A DNA stretch of 64,000 nucleotides, taken from contig POSG01000001.1 of assembly GCA_003314535.1 (NCBI GenBank), forward strand, positions 310,001-374,000. Reading direction: 5' to 3'. This document shows positions 10,473-18,453 of the stretch, piece after piece (positions within the stretch are counted from its first letter, which is position 1; each line of letters opens with the position of its first letter). Position numbers and translations under genes: made by a program. This DNA comes from Geobacter sp. Lineage in GTDB: Bacteria; Desulfobacterota; Desulfuromonadia; Geobacterales; Geobacteraceae. Below the pieces are notes generated by a model that was given only the letters and a program-made list of their open reading frames with translations, was not told the origin of the DNA and made no database searches.

Positions 10473-10767
10473 TGCACCTCCCTTGAGCCTCATGCCATGA
10501 CACATCCGCAAACCGATTCAAGGCCGAAGCCGATCAACTCATGTGCCGGTCATGTCAAGTCTATTATATGTGCCTGTATTTGGCAAAATCTTTCAACAGG
10601 CAGATTTCCGAATATGAGGCCCGTGAAACAAAAGCTGTTCTGACGCGATGCTCCGAGCGTCAAGAAACAGCCGTTAAGGGTTATGGCAGATTCGTAGCGG
10701 TTGGATTCATTCAGAGCAGGCGGTAAGAGTTGCAACGGATGATTAGTCATAAATAATATAATATAAG
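10473..10767. other. Intergenic region between msrA and the sulfur flavoprotein
   Basis: No gene was recognised. A hairpin with stem GCTGTT-TGACGC pairing GCGTCA-AACAGC lies at about 10634-10671; its role is unclear because no T-run follows. From about 10740 the sequence becomes very AT-rich and leads into the promoter described next. Confidence 0.45.
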
Positions 10768-10796
10768 TTGCAATATATATGATTTCCTATATATTG
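10768..10796 (+). promoter_or_regulatory. Probable promoter with overlapping operator palindrome
   Basis: TTGCAA (10768-10773), a 16-bp spacer and TATATT (10790-10795) fit a sigma-70 promoter about 87 bp before the flavoprotein start. A perfect 9-bp inverted repeat, CAATATATA (10771-10779) and TATATATTG (10788-10796) with 8 bp between, overlaps both elements and would suit a dimeric repressor. No candidate regulator is adjacent. Confidence 0.5.
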
Positions 10797-10881
10797 TGAA
10801 TAACCTATTTTTAGACGAGAAAAACAGGCTCCGATCTGCTTGGTACGAAACCCGGTAAAAAACCTTTTCCAGGAGGCCAGA

Positions 10882-13347
10882 ATGGCAAAGTATCTGATAG
10901 TTGGCGGCGTTGCCGCAGGCATGTCCGCGGCGGCTCGGCTCAGGAGGCTGGACGAAACGGCGGAAATCATCGTTTTCGAGAGGGGTGACTACGTTTCTTA
11001 CGCGAACTGCGGCCTGCCCTATTACATCGGCGATGAAATCAAGGAACGGGAGCGGCTTATCGTCCAGACCCCCGAAGCCTTCAAGGAACTCATGGGGGTC
11101 GAAGTGCGCACCGGCAACGAGGTGCGGGCAGTCAACCCCGGGGCCAAAACCGTCAAGGCCAGGGATCGCAAGTCCGGCCGTGAATACGATGAGAGCTACG
11201 ACAAGCTGCTGCTTGCGCCCGGCGGCTCTCCGGTGAAACCGCCCATTCCCGGCAGCGACCATCCGGCCATTCACACCCTCTGGACCATTCCCGACACCGA
11301 CCAGATCCGCGCCATGGTGGACGAGGGCACGGTCAAGACTGCCCTGGTGGTCGGCGCCGGCTTCATTGGCCTTGAGATGGCGGAGAACCTCAAATTCCGC
11401 GGCATCGACGTGACGGTGGTGGAAATGGCCAGGCAGGCCATGAACGTCGTCGACTTCGATATGGCCTCCATGGTGCACCGCGAAGTGGCCATGCACAGTA
11501 TCGACCTGCGCCTGGAGGACGGCGTCAGCGAATTCACCCCCTCAGCCAACGGCGGGGTGGTCGCCAAGCTTTCCAGCGGCAAAACGGTGGAAGCTGATCT
11601 CGTGCTGCTTTCCATCGGGGTCAAACCGAACACCGCCTTTCTGGCGGATTCCGGCATAGAACTGGGCAAACGCGGCCACATAGTGGTGGATGACGCCCTC
11701 AGGACCAACCAGGATGGCATTTTTGCCGCGGGGGACGCCATCGAGGTCATGCACCCCCTGACCGGGAAAAGCACCACCATCCCCCTGGCCGGCCCGGCCA
11801 ACAAGCAGGGCCGCATCGCCGCCGACAACATGCACGGCGAGAAGATTCGCACCTACAAGGGCACCATGGGAACCGCCATCGCCAAGGTGTTCGATCTCAC
11901 CATCGGCATGACCGGCGCCTCGGAAAAGCTCTGCCTGGCCCACGAAATCCCCTTCGATTCGGTCATCATTCACCCCAACGATTTCGCCGGTTACTACCCC
12001 GGCGCGATGAAGATGTGCCTCAAAGTGCTCTTCTCGCCGGACACCCGCAGGGTGCTCGGCGCCCAGGCTACCGGCTATAGCGGCGTCGACAAACGCATCG
12101 ACGTCATCGCCACGGCCATCAAGGGAAACATGACCGTGGACGACCTGACGGAGATCGAACATGCCTACGCGCCGCCCTATTCCTCGGCCAAAGATCCGGT
12201 CAATATGGCCGGGTTCGCAGCCCAGAACGTCCTCGAGGGATTGGTCAAGACCGTGAAGTGGACCGACATCGAGAGCGCAGATCCTTCGGAACTGTTCCTG
12301 CTCGATGTCCGAACCCCGGCGGAATGTACCGGTGGCGTGATGCCCGGCTCGGTCAACATCCCGCAGGCCGAACTGCGTAGCCGGCTCGACGAGATCCCCC
12401 GCGACAAGAAGGTCATCGTTTACTGTCGCGTCGGTCTCATCGCTTACCAGGCGGCACGCGTACTGGCAGCCAACGGCTTCGACAATGTCTACAACCTGTC
12501 CGGCGGCTACGAAACCTGGCATGTGTCGACAACCAAGCATAAGGCGTCCAAGGCCGCGCCGGCACAACTGGCTGAACATAAGGTTATCCCCATGGTGCAA
12601 CCGGCAGGCAAAAAACCCTCGAAAATTGTCGAAGTGAACGCCTGCGGGCTGCAGTGCCCCGGACCGGTGATGCGGCTCAAGAAGGAGATGGATGTCCTGC
12701 AGCCGGGCGAAGCGCTGTCCATTACCGCCAGCGATCCGGGCTTTTACAACGATGCGCCGGCCTGGGCGCGGAGCACCGGCAACGTGGTGCGGGACATCTC
12801 GGTGCAGAAAGGCATCGTCAAAGCGGTCATCGAGAAGGCGGAACAAGTCCCCCAGGCAGTCCCCGCAGCCGCCGGCAACGACAAAACCATCATCGTCTTC
12901 TCGGGCAACCTGGACAAGGTCATCGCCAGCTTCATCATCGCCAACGGCGCGCTGGCCATGGGACGCAAGGTGACCATGTTCTTCACCTTCTGGGGCCTCA
13001 ATGCCCTGCGCAAGCCGGAAAAGGTGAAGGGCATCCGCAAGAACCTCATCGAAAAGGCCTTCGGCTGGATGATGCCCCGCGGCTCCGGCAAACTGCCCCT
13101 GTCCAACATGAACATGGGCGGCATGGGCAGCACGATGATTCGCGGCATCATGAAACACCACAACGTCCCGGCCCTCGAAGACATGATGACCATGGCCATC
13201 AAGAACGGCGTGAACATCGTGGCGTGCCAGATGTCCATGGACCTGATGGGCATCCGCAAGGAAGAGCTCGTGGACGGGGTTGAAATCGGCGGGGTAGCCG
13301 CCTATCTCGAAGCCTCGGAACATTCGGACAACAATCTGTTTATCTGA
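10882..13347 (+). CDS. Four-domain sulfur flavoprotein: CoA-disulfide/polysulfide reductase - rhodanese - TusA - DsrE fusion
   Basis: 821 residues from ATG 10882, after AGGAGG. Residues 1-450 form an FAD/NADH pyridine-nucleotide disulfide reductase of the CoA-disulfide reductase type. It has FAD motif 'IVGGVAAGMSAAARLRRLD' and single redox Cys43 in SYANCGLPYY. About 450-550 is a rhodanese domain (Cys515 in VIVYCRVG). About 583-655 is a TusA domain with CGLQCPGP (Cys588, Cys592). About 670-821 is a DsrE-like domain. The family reduces CoA disulfide, CoA persulfide or polysulfide with NADH. The tail domains are sulfur carriers, so the protein may relay persulfide sulfur between its own domains. 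It lies alone between a palindromic promoter and a strong terminator. Confidence 0.92.
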   Translation: MAKYLIVGGVAAGMSAAARLRRLDETAEIIVFERGDYVSYANCGLPYYIGDEIKERERLIVQTPEAFKELMGVEVRTGNEVRAVNPGAKTVKARDRKSGREYDESYDKLLLAPGGSPVKPPIPGSDHPAIHTLWTIPDTDQIRAMVDEGTVKTALVVGAGFIGLEMAENLKFRGIDVTVVEMARQAMNVVDFDMASMVHREVAMHSIDLRLEDGVSEFTPSANGGVVAKLSSGKTVEADLVLLSIGVKPNTAFLADSGIELGKRGHIVVDDALRTNQDGIFAAGDAIEVMHPLTGKSTTIPLAGPANKQGRIAADNMHGEKIRTYKGTMGTAIAKVFDLTIGMTGASEKLCLAHEIPFDSVIIHPNDFAGYYPGAMKMCLKVLFSPDTRRVLGAQATGYSGVDKRIDVIATAIKGNMTVDDLTEIEHAYAPPYSSAKDPVNMAGFAAQNVLEGLVKTVKWTDIESADPSELFLLDVRTPAECTGGVMPGSVNIPQAELRSRLDEIPRDKKVIVYCRVGLIAYQAARVLAANGFDNVYNLSGGYETWHVSTTKHKASKAAPAQLAEHKVIPMVQPAGKKPSKIVEVNACGLQCPGPVMRLKKEMDVLQPGEALSITASDPGFYNDAPAWARSTGNVVRDISVQKGIVKAVIEKAEQVPQAVPAAAGNDKTIIVFSGNLDKVIASFIIANGALAMGRKVTMFFTFWGLNALRKPEKVKGIRKNLIEKAFGWMMPRGSGKLPLSNMNMGGMGSTMIRGIMKHHNVPALEDMMTMAIKNGVNIVACQMSMDLMGIRKEELVDGVEIGGVAAYLEASEHSDNNLFI

Positions 13348-13353
13348 TACTTG

Positions 13354-13389
13354 AACCGGGTGAACCATGTGTGTTCACCCGGTTTTTTT
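13354..13389 (+). terminator. Rho-independent terminator of the sulfur flavoprotein gene
   Basis: AACCGGGTGAAC (13354-13365) pairs perfectly with GTTCACCCGGTT (13373-13384) across a 7-base loop and runs into a T tract. It begins seven bases after the stop codon. Confidence 0.93.
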
Positions 13390-13607
13390 ACGGCGGCCAT
13401 TCCAGCCGGACGCACATAGATCGCCGCTTGTGCAGATGGAAAGTTGTTTGCTCTGCTTCGCTACAATCCGTAGCTCATGCCTGGTCGAGGGCAACAGGCG
13501 CGTTTTTCCTGTCGAACAGGCTCTAAAGAGAGAAAGAAAGGTTCTAGGCTGACAGGCTGTATCTGCCGGTGTAGGGCCATCTATACCTACAAGCAAGGGG
13601 AGGGGCT

Positions 13608-14858
13608 ATGAAGAAGGGGGTTTTTCCGGGTTTAATTGTCGTGACGTTGCTGTTATGCGCGCCGTTGAACGGCTGGGCGACCAACGGGATGAACATGATC
13701 GGCACGGGCGCGGTTTCTTCCGGCATGGGCGGAGCGGATGTGGCGGTTCCGGCGGGCTGCACGGCCATAGCGGGAAATCCGGCGCAGCTGGCTACAACGT
13801 GCAATCGCGTACTTTCCGTAGGGAGTGCGTTGATGTTTCCCGGCATGGAAGACACCCCCGGCGGTGGCACCAGAACAGACAATGAATTCCAGATGTTTCC
13901 CGTTCCATTCATCGGGTATGCCCAGCGAATCGGGACCAGCCGCTGGTCGGTGGGTGTCGGCGCTTTCGCGCAGGGCGGCATGGGCGTCAATTTTAAAAAC
14001 GTTCAAGTCATGCCGACCATGATGCCGGGTCTGCGGGACGATCTCATGTCCGAGGTCGGGTTCGTCCGGCTGTCACCGACCGTGGCCTATAACGTCACCG
14101 ACAAGCTGACCATGGGAGCGAGCCTGTTCGCCGGCTATGCCACCCTCAAGTACGACTTTTTCCCCAACACCATCGGGCACCGGGTGAAAGACCTGACCAG
14201 CTTTACCTTCTCGGGGCGCTTCGGCCTCAACTACCAGATTAACGACAAATGGTCGGTGGGCGCTACGTACACGTCCGATAGCGCCATCGATTTCGATGGC
14301 GGCAAGCTCACGACCGCAACGGGTGTAAAATACAATGACGTGAAGATGGACGGTTTCACGTGGCCCCAACAGGTGGAAACGGGTGTCGCCTACCGGGCTA
14401 CCCCCAAACTGCTGCTTGCCCTGGACCTCAGTTGGATCAACTGGAGCTCCGCCATCAAGACGGTTACGGTTACCGCCACCAACCCCGACAATTCGGCAGC
14501 GCCGGCCTCATTGACCGTTCCCTTCGTCATGAAGTGGAAAGATCAAATCGTGGTTGCCGTCGGAGCGGAGTACGAATTGACCGACTCCTTCAAGGTCCGC
14601 GCCGGTTACAATTACGGCAACAGCCCGGTCTCTTCGGCAAACCTGAGCCCGCTGTTCCCGGCGCTCGTCGAACACCACGCCACCGCGGGATTCACCTACA
14701 CCTGGACGAACTGGGACTTCGATTTCGCCTACGAACATGCCTTCACCAATACCAAGACCAACGATGGCGATCCCAATCCGATGACGAATCCTTTCTATGG
14801 CTCGAAAGTGTCCCATACCATGGATACCTTCAATTTCATGGTGAGCTACCGTTTCTGA
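13608..14858 (+). CDS. FadL/OmpP1/TodX-family outer-membrane transport protein
   Basis: 416 residues with a signal peptide (cleavage probably after WA at about 25). The mature N-terminus 'TNGMNMIGTGAVSSGMGGAD' is the classic FadL-family start, a gate region that plugs the barrel. The remainder alternates beta-strands, as in a 14-stranded barrel, and ends in 'MVSYRF' with terminal Phe, the signal for outer-membrane insertion. The family takes up long-chain fatty acids or aromatic hydrocarbons. The start follows GGGGAGG. Two secreted thioredoxin-like genes follow at 32 bp and beyond, suggesting one transcript that ends at the 16.0-kb terminator. Confidence 0.92.
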   Translation: MKKGVFPGLIVVTLLLCAPLNGWATNGMNMIGTGAVSSGMGGADVAVPAGCTAIAGNPAQLATTCNRVLSVGSALMFPGMEDTPGGGTRTDNEFQMFPVPFIGYAQRIGTSRWSVGVGAFAQGGMGVNFKNVQVMPTMMPGLRDDLMSEVGFVRLSPTVAYNVTDKLTMGASLFAGYATLKYDFFPNTIGHRVKDLTSFTFSGRFGLNYQINDKWSVGATYTSDSAIDFDGGKLTTATGVKYNDVKMDGFTWPQQVETGVAYRATPKLLLALDLSWINWSSAIKTVTVTATNPDNSAAPASLTVPFVMKWKDQIVVAVGAEYELTDSFKVRAGYNYGNSPVSSANLSPLFPALVEHHATAGFTYTWTNWDFDFAYEHAFTNTKTNDGDPNPMTNPFYGSKVSHTMDTFNFMVSYRF

Positions 14859-14890
14859 GAATACAGGAACCGTGCACAAGCGAGGAGATC

Positions 14891-15358
14891 ATGAAAGTTA
14901 TCAAGCCCATACTTATCGCGCTGGCTGCCATTGTCACGCTCACGCATTTTGCACCGCCGGCCACGGCGGGCGAACACGGCGTGCATTGGCTGACCTATGA
15001 ACAGGGGCTGGAAAAGCAGCGGGAGCTGAAAAAGCCCCTGCTCCTGTTTTTCCACCTGCCGTACTGCTACCGGTGCAAGCAGATGGAGAGCAGGGTCTAC
15101 GAAGATGCAAAAGTCATTCAATTCGTCAACAAGCATTTCATACCCGTCATGGTCGATTTGGATAAAGAAAAGCAGCCGGCCAGGCTGTTCGCCATCGACT
15201 ACACGCCCACCCATGTCTTTGTCGCTCCCGACGGAACGACAGTGTTGCGGGAAAAGGATGTGATACCGAAGTCGCGTTTCGAGCTCATGCTGGAGTATGT
15301 GGCGCAGGAAAAATACAAGACCATGAAGTTCGACGCTTACGAAAAATGCCAGGACTGA
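14891..15358 (+). CDS. Secreted thioredoxin-like protein (CYRC motif)
   Basis: 155 residues from ATG 14891, preceded by GAGGAGAT. A signal peptide ends near residue 26 (PATA-G). The redox motif CYRC is at 59-62 within 'HLPYCYRCKQM', and the cis-Pro region appears as 'DYTPTHVFVAPDG'. The pattern resembles thioredoxin_7/DUF255-like proteins. It probably acts in the periplasm as a thiol reductant or chaperone. It follows the FadL-like gene by 32 bp and precedes a paralogue by 4 bp. Confidence 0.85.
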   Translation: MKVIKPILIALAAIVTLTHFAPPATAGEHGVHWLTYEQGLEKQRELKKPLLLFFHLPYCYRCKQMESRVYEDAKVIQFVNKHFIPVMVDLDKEKQPARLFAIDYTPTHVFVAPDGTTVLREKDVIPKSRFELMLEYVAQEKYKTMKFDAYEKCQD

Positions 15359-15362
15359 TCCC

Positions 15363-15890
15363 ATGAACGACAGGTATTCCGACAAAAGCGCGGCAAAGCT
15401 TCCTCGTCGTTTGCGCGCCGATCGGACGGGGAAATGCATGTGCTTCCTTCCGGCCTGCATCGCATTGGTTGCCTGTTTGTGCCTGGTATGCCCGGCGTGC
15501 CTCCACGCTTCCGATACGCTGAATTTCCTGGATTATCAAACCGCACTGCAAAAAGGCAAAACCGCCCCACGGCCCCTGCTTGTCATATTTACCACTCCCT
15601 GGTGTTACCAATGCACGGAGTTGAAGCGCAAGATTTCGCAGAACAAGGATATTATCTCTACCCTTAACGAGCGGTTTCTTCTGGTGGACGTCGATATCAG
15701 CCAGAATAAAAAGCTCAAGGACGATTTTCGGATCTACTTCACTCCCACTTCCCTGTTTCTGGATAGTCATGGAAAACCGATCATGGACGTAAAGGGATTC
15801 ATCCCCATGAATCGATTCCGGAAATTATTGCGGTACGTGAGCGAAGGGTTCTACAAAACGACTGAGTTCGCCGCTTTTGAAAAGAGATAG
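15363..15890 (+). CDS. Secreted thioredoxin-like protein, paralogue (CYQC motif)
   Basis: 175 residues. The N-terminus is a long signal/anchor rich in cysteine (about 25-50). The redox motif CYQC is at 81-84 in 'FTTPWCYQCTELK'. 'YFTPTSLFLDSHGKP' matches the cis-Pro segment of the upstream paralogue, and both end in 'YKTxxFxAxEK', so they are tandem duplicates. The Shine-Dalgarno is weak and the start is only 4 bp after the previous stop, suggesting coupling. The position behind the FadL-like protein suggests service to its folding or to its substrate; this is inference. Confidence 0.82.
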   Translation: MNDRYSDKSAAKLPRRLRADRTGKCMCFLPACIALVACLCLVCPACLHASDTLNFLDYQTALQKGKTAPRPLLVIFTTPWCYQCTELKRKISQNKDIISTLNERFLLVDVDISQNKKLKDDFRIYFTPTSLFLDSHGKPIMDVKGFIPMNRFRKLLRYVSEGFYKTTEFAAFEKR

Positions 15891-16010
15891 CCCTCTGGAA
15901 TCGCTCCATACTTTCCAATCCATTTCATCGAGCCCTTGAACCGTGCCCTCTTGGGCTACAGCTGCCGGGGAAAACAAAAGAGAAGAGACACGATTCCGCG
16001 GAGTGGCGAC
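15891..16010. other. 3' untranslated stretch before terminator
   Basis: 120 bases with no gene between the second thioredoxin-like gene and the terminator. Confidence 0.4.
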
Positions 16011-16050
16011 AGCCCCCGGCGTCCCGAACAGGGAAGCCGGGGGCTTTTTT
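16011..16050 (+). terminator. Rho-independent terminator of the FadL-thioredoxin operon
   Basis: AGCCCCCGGC (16011-16020) pairs with GCCGGGGGCT (16036-16045) and is followed by six T. It is strong and correctly oriented for the plus-strand operon. Confidence 0.9.
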
Positions 16051-16422
16051 CGTGTCAACCCGGCTCATGCAGCCACTTTCTGTATTTGGCCGTTGGGTGC
16101 CGGGAGGCGTCTCCATGTTTGGTGTGGGAGCCATGCCCGACGATGATTATGACAGGAATTGTTAACAGATAATTCTCCTTTGACTTCAGTCATGAGCGGG
16201 AGCATATTTTGTCAGGTTTCGAAACGAAAATGCCGAATTGGAATATTGATTTTTAAACGCTCAACTGCAGATTTGGCACGCTGTGCAGCAGCAAATTGTA
16301 AAAATGGCCATAAATTAGGCCAAGTTGGGGTTTTGTGAAAAATTGGTGGTTGAGCAGGGGCTCATCAATAAGTAGTTATGGCAATGAGAATTGCAAATGA
16401 AGGTTCATAGGTACTTCGAAAT
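16051..16422. other. Intergenic region, no gene recognised
   Basis: This region separates the operon terminator from the 3' end of the HipA-like gene. It becomes AT-richer than the genes (about 16160-16400) and contains no frame with a credible start. Its composition is like that of degraded mobile DNA, but no insertion-sequence ends could be paired. Confidence 0.35.
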
Positions 16423-17781
16423 TCAGGCCCGCAGGCGAGGACCGCTCCGCAAGGCGAGGACCTGCCGCAGATTCCCGGCGCAGATCTCCCGGAATGGTTG
16501 CGAGATACATTCATCCTGGGAAACTCTCTCCCAGAAGGTGCAAGCGGCAGCAAGAGCGCTGTCCCAAGCGTGCGCAGCTCCCGGAGTAATCGAGGGAGGA
16601 TTGAATAGCCCGTCAGGAACGCGGCTATCCCGAGGTCGATAGTACATGGGAAGGACGTCATAGGCAGGCGTCAGGTCAAAGCGCCGGCGGCCGTCCGTTA
16701 TGATCAGTGAAACATTACCCATGTGCTTATCGGTGTTGGCGATCAGGTCACTGAAGACGGAAAGCCACCGCAGAGAAGCTGCATCCTCTGCCGAAATCCG
16801 CCTATCATCGTGCATCTGATCAGCAGCATCAATCCAACTGTCACAGCCGAAAAACTCAAGAGCTACAGCTCTGAGGGAAATGATGGGCAGGCGCCCGAAC
16901 ACTGCGGTCCTATCGAAACGCCGGGCCTCCAGAAACACACGGCCATCGCCCTCTATGATCCGGGTCTGCGTAGCACGAATGCCATTCTCCTGGACGATCA
17001 TTAGGGCATGGTGCTCGCAAATCAGAAGATCCGCCCAGCGGCGGCCTTCGACTGTATCAACAGAGGAGGAGAACTTAACTAGGACGTGCTCGATGCCGTC
17101 GTTATGCTGCACCATTGCCGTAAACTTCGGCTGCTCACCACCGGCCGAAGACCCGGCGGGATCGCCGTCCATGGCCGCCTGCGCCATCCTGGCGTATAGC
17201 TCAGCCTTTTCCCCTTCCTGAATAGGCACTATGGTCCGTCGTGTCATACGAAAATACCGCTCCAGGGATTCCTGCCCGACAATAAGGTTCCCCATGCAGT
17301 CTTCGCCGCGGCGGGCAAGGGCGACAAGGACATGATCTTCGTTCCAGTCGAGGACGCGAGGGGGCAGGTTCAGCTCTTCGTGCAGCAGCCGGACGAACGC
17401 TCGACCTACGAAGCCATCAGGGCGCAGATCGGAGATGAACCAAGGGAGGCTCGGATAATCTTCTGGAGTGGTATGGGTCGGTAGCCATACGAAGCGGTCA
17501 TTTGCGACCGCACAGAGGTCCCCAATCTGATCCACATCACCGCGATCATCGACTTTGAACACAGGAAACCGTCCACCGAGGCCCCGGACATCCCGGAGAC
17601 GGGTATAGCGGGTCGCTCGAGCACTACCTACCACGAGGATACGGCTTTTGCAGCGGGAGATCACGCGAGAGATGGTAGGTTGGCTCCAAGAGAAGCGGCG
17701 TTGGATGTCCGCAGCCGAATATAACCCGGTAGCGAGAAACGCCAGTAGCTGTACGTCTTGTTCGGTGAGGTGGGGCGACAT
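16423..17781 (-). CDS. HipA-family serine/threonine kinase toxin with built-in N-terminal HTH (YjjJ-like)
   Basis: 452 residues from ATG 17781 (GAGG before it). Residues about 1-60 form a winged helix ('LYSAADIQRRFSWSQPTISR'), so the protein resembles YjjJ, a HipA relative that carries its own DNA-binding domain and lacks a hipB partner. The kinase part has catalytic motif 'NTDKHMGN' (Asp351) and the metal-binding 'LTPAYDVLPMYY' segment. Classical HipA phosphorylates glutamyl-tRNA synthetase and causes persistence; the target here is unknown. No antitoxin gene flanks it. The upstream DNA is strikingly AT-rich and has inverted repeats that may be its own operator. Confidence 0.88.
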   Translation of the reverse strand: MSPHLTEQDVQLLAFLATGLYSAADIQRRFSWSQPTISRVISRCKSRILVVGSARATRYTRLRDVRGLGGRFPVFKVDDRGDVDQIGDLCAVANDRFVWLPTHTTPEDYPSLPWFISDLRPDGFVGRAFVRLLHEELNLPPRVLDWNEDHVLVALARRGEDCMGNLIVGQESLERYFRMTRRTIVPIQEGEKAELYARMAQAAMDGDPAGSSAGGEQPKFTAMVQHNDGIEHVLVKFSSSVDTVEGRRWADLLICEHHALMIVQENGIRATQTRIIEGDGRVFLEARRFDRTAVFGRLPIISLRAVALEFFGCDSWIDAADQMHDDRRISAEDAASLRWLSVFSDLIANTDKHMGNVSLIITDGRRRFDLTPAYDVLPMYYRPRDSRVPDGLFNPPSITPGAAHAWDSALAAACTFWERVSQDECISQPFREICAGNLRQVLALRSGPRLRA

Positions 17782-17815
17782 GATGAAACCTCAAATGGTG
17801 GAGTCACTGAATAGA

Positions 17816-17833
17816 TATTGCATGAATACAATA
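17816..17833. promoter_or_regulatory. Candidate operator TATTG-N8-CAATA upstream of the HipA-like gene
   Basis: TATTG (17816-17820) and CAATA (17829-17833) form an inverted repeat with an 8-bp spacer, 35 bp upstream of the HipA-like start. The geometry matches the HipB operator of E. coli (TATCC-N8-GGATA, from memory). A minus-strand promoter (TTGCTG, 18 bp, TATAAA) may lie just upstream. The site could be bound by the kinase's own HTH. Confidence 0.4.
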
Positions 17834-17893
17834 GCAATTTTATACATAATAATCAACATAAACAGCAAGAATAGAATTTTTACTGAATAGGTT

Positions 17894-17914
17894 TGTATTT
17901 TATTCTATAATACA
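17894..17914. promoter_or_regulatory. AT-rich inverted repeat with consensus -10 hexamer
   Basis: TGTATT (17894-17899) and AATACA (17909-17914) are inverted around a 9-bp spacer containing TATAAT. It lies in the AT-rich control region between two divergent genes and may be a second operator half of the HipA-like system. No -35 at normal spacing was found on the plus strand. Confidence 0.35.
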
Positions 17915-18043
17915 TTTGCAAAATAGGATTCACCTGCAGCGCAGAACCGAGCGCGCCGGAAGTGCTCCTATTCCTATCGCCACCACTCCGGCGCAGGGAG
18001 AAAGGTCCACCCTCGGCGCAGGACATAAGGCAGAAAGATTTCC

Positions 18044-18097
18044 CAACACACGGCTAGACCGGCCCCTGAAGGACCGGGCCGGTCTAGCCGTGTGTTG
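18044..18097. repeat. Perfect 22-bp hairpin, no T-run
   Basis: The 22 bases at 18044-18065 are exactly complementary, inverted, to 18076-18097, with a 10-base loop (CTGAAGGACC). The stem contains CACACGGCTAGACCGGCCC. Neither side has a T-run, so it is not an ordinary terminator. It lies in the gap between divergent genes. Confidence 0.85.
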
Positions 18098-18149
18098 AGC
18101 AATCCTTACCAAGGGGTCATTGGGCATTGACAACTTGAGTTTTCGGCAA

Positions 18150-18169
18150 ATTCGGGGGACACCATACAC
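18150..18169 (+). repeat. 20-bp direct repeat, left copy
   Basis: ATTCGGGGGACACCATACAC recurs at 19512-19531 with one mismatch, in the same orientation. The two copies flank the secreted-protein gene. I recall similar strings beside IS200/REP-type transposase genes; no transposase is present here. Confidence 0.7.
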
Positions 18170-18177
18170 CGGTAGTT

Positions 18178-18225
18178 CCAGGTAGAGTAGAGAACAGGGT
18201 TACCCCTGCCATCTACTCTACCTGG
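18178..18225. repeat. Perfect 14-bp inverted repeat
   Basis: CCAGGTAGAGTAGA (18178-18191) pairs exactly with TCTACTCTACCTGG (18212-18225) across a 20-base loop. It is the second strong hairpin in this gap. Shortly downstream, near 18237, 'GGCTCTGTTGCG' resembles an insertion-sequence end, but no partner end was found. Confidence 0.7.
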
Positions 18226-18302
18226 GGTTCTTCGGATGGCTCTGTTGCGTCACAAACATATTGCCAAAGAGAATCAATACATTAGAATACCTTTTCGCCA
18301 TA

Positions 18303-18332
18303 TTGACAAGAGCAAATCATGAGTGTTACATT
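18303..18332 (+). promoter_or_regulatory. Probable sigma-70 promoter
   Basis: A consensus TTGACA (18303-18308), an 18-bp spacer and TACATT (18327-18332) lie about 120 bp before the secreted hypothetical gene. Confidence 0.5.
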
Positions 18333-18453
18333 TCCGCAACATTAACGCGAATGCCCGTGCCGAAATCCCGCCCGGTTGCTTATTGGGCGGAGGCGCATCC
18401 GACCAGTCCGTATCACTGAAGCATGTTTCCATGTTTGAGAAAGGAGAAGGGCT

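Noticed and set aside
10634-10671. Hairpin upstream of the sulfur flavoprotein as a riboswitch
   Set aside because: It is an isolated stem-loop well upstream of the predicted promoter, so it would not be in the transcript.
11542-13368. Very long antisense open frame (about 600 codons) opposite the sulfur flavoprotein
   Set aside because: It is the mirror of a high-GC coding gene with strong start, domains and terminator; its own translation has no motif and no ribosome-binding site.
18044-18097. 22-bp hairpin read as a terminator or as an integron attC site
   Set aside because: No T-run on either strand, and no attC core-site pattern (GTTRRRY) was found around it.
18237-18265. GGCTCTGTTGCG as the end of an insertion sequence
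   Set aside because: Only one end is present, with no inverted partner, target duplication or transposase nearby.
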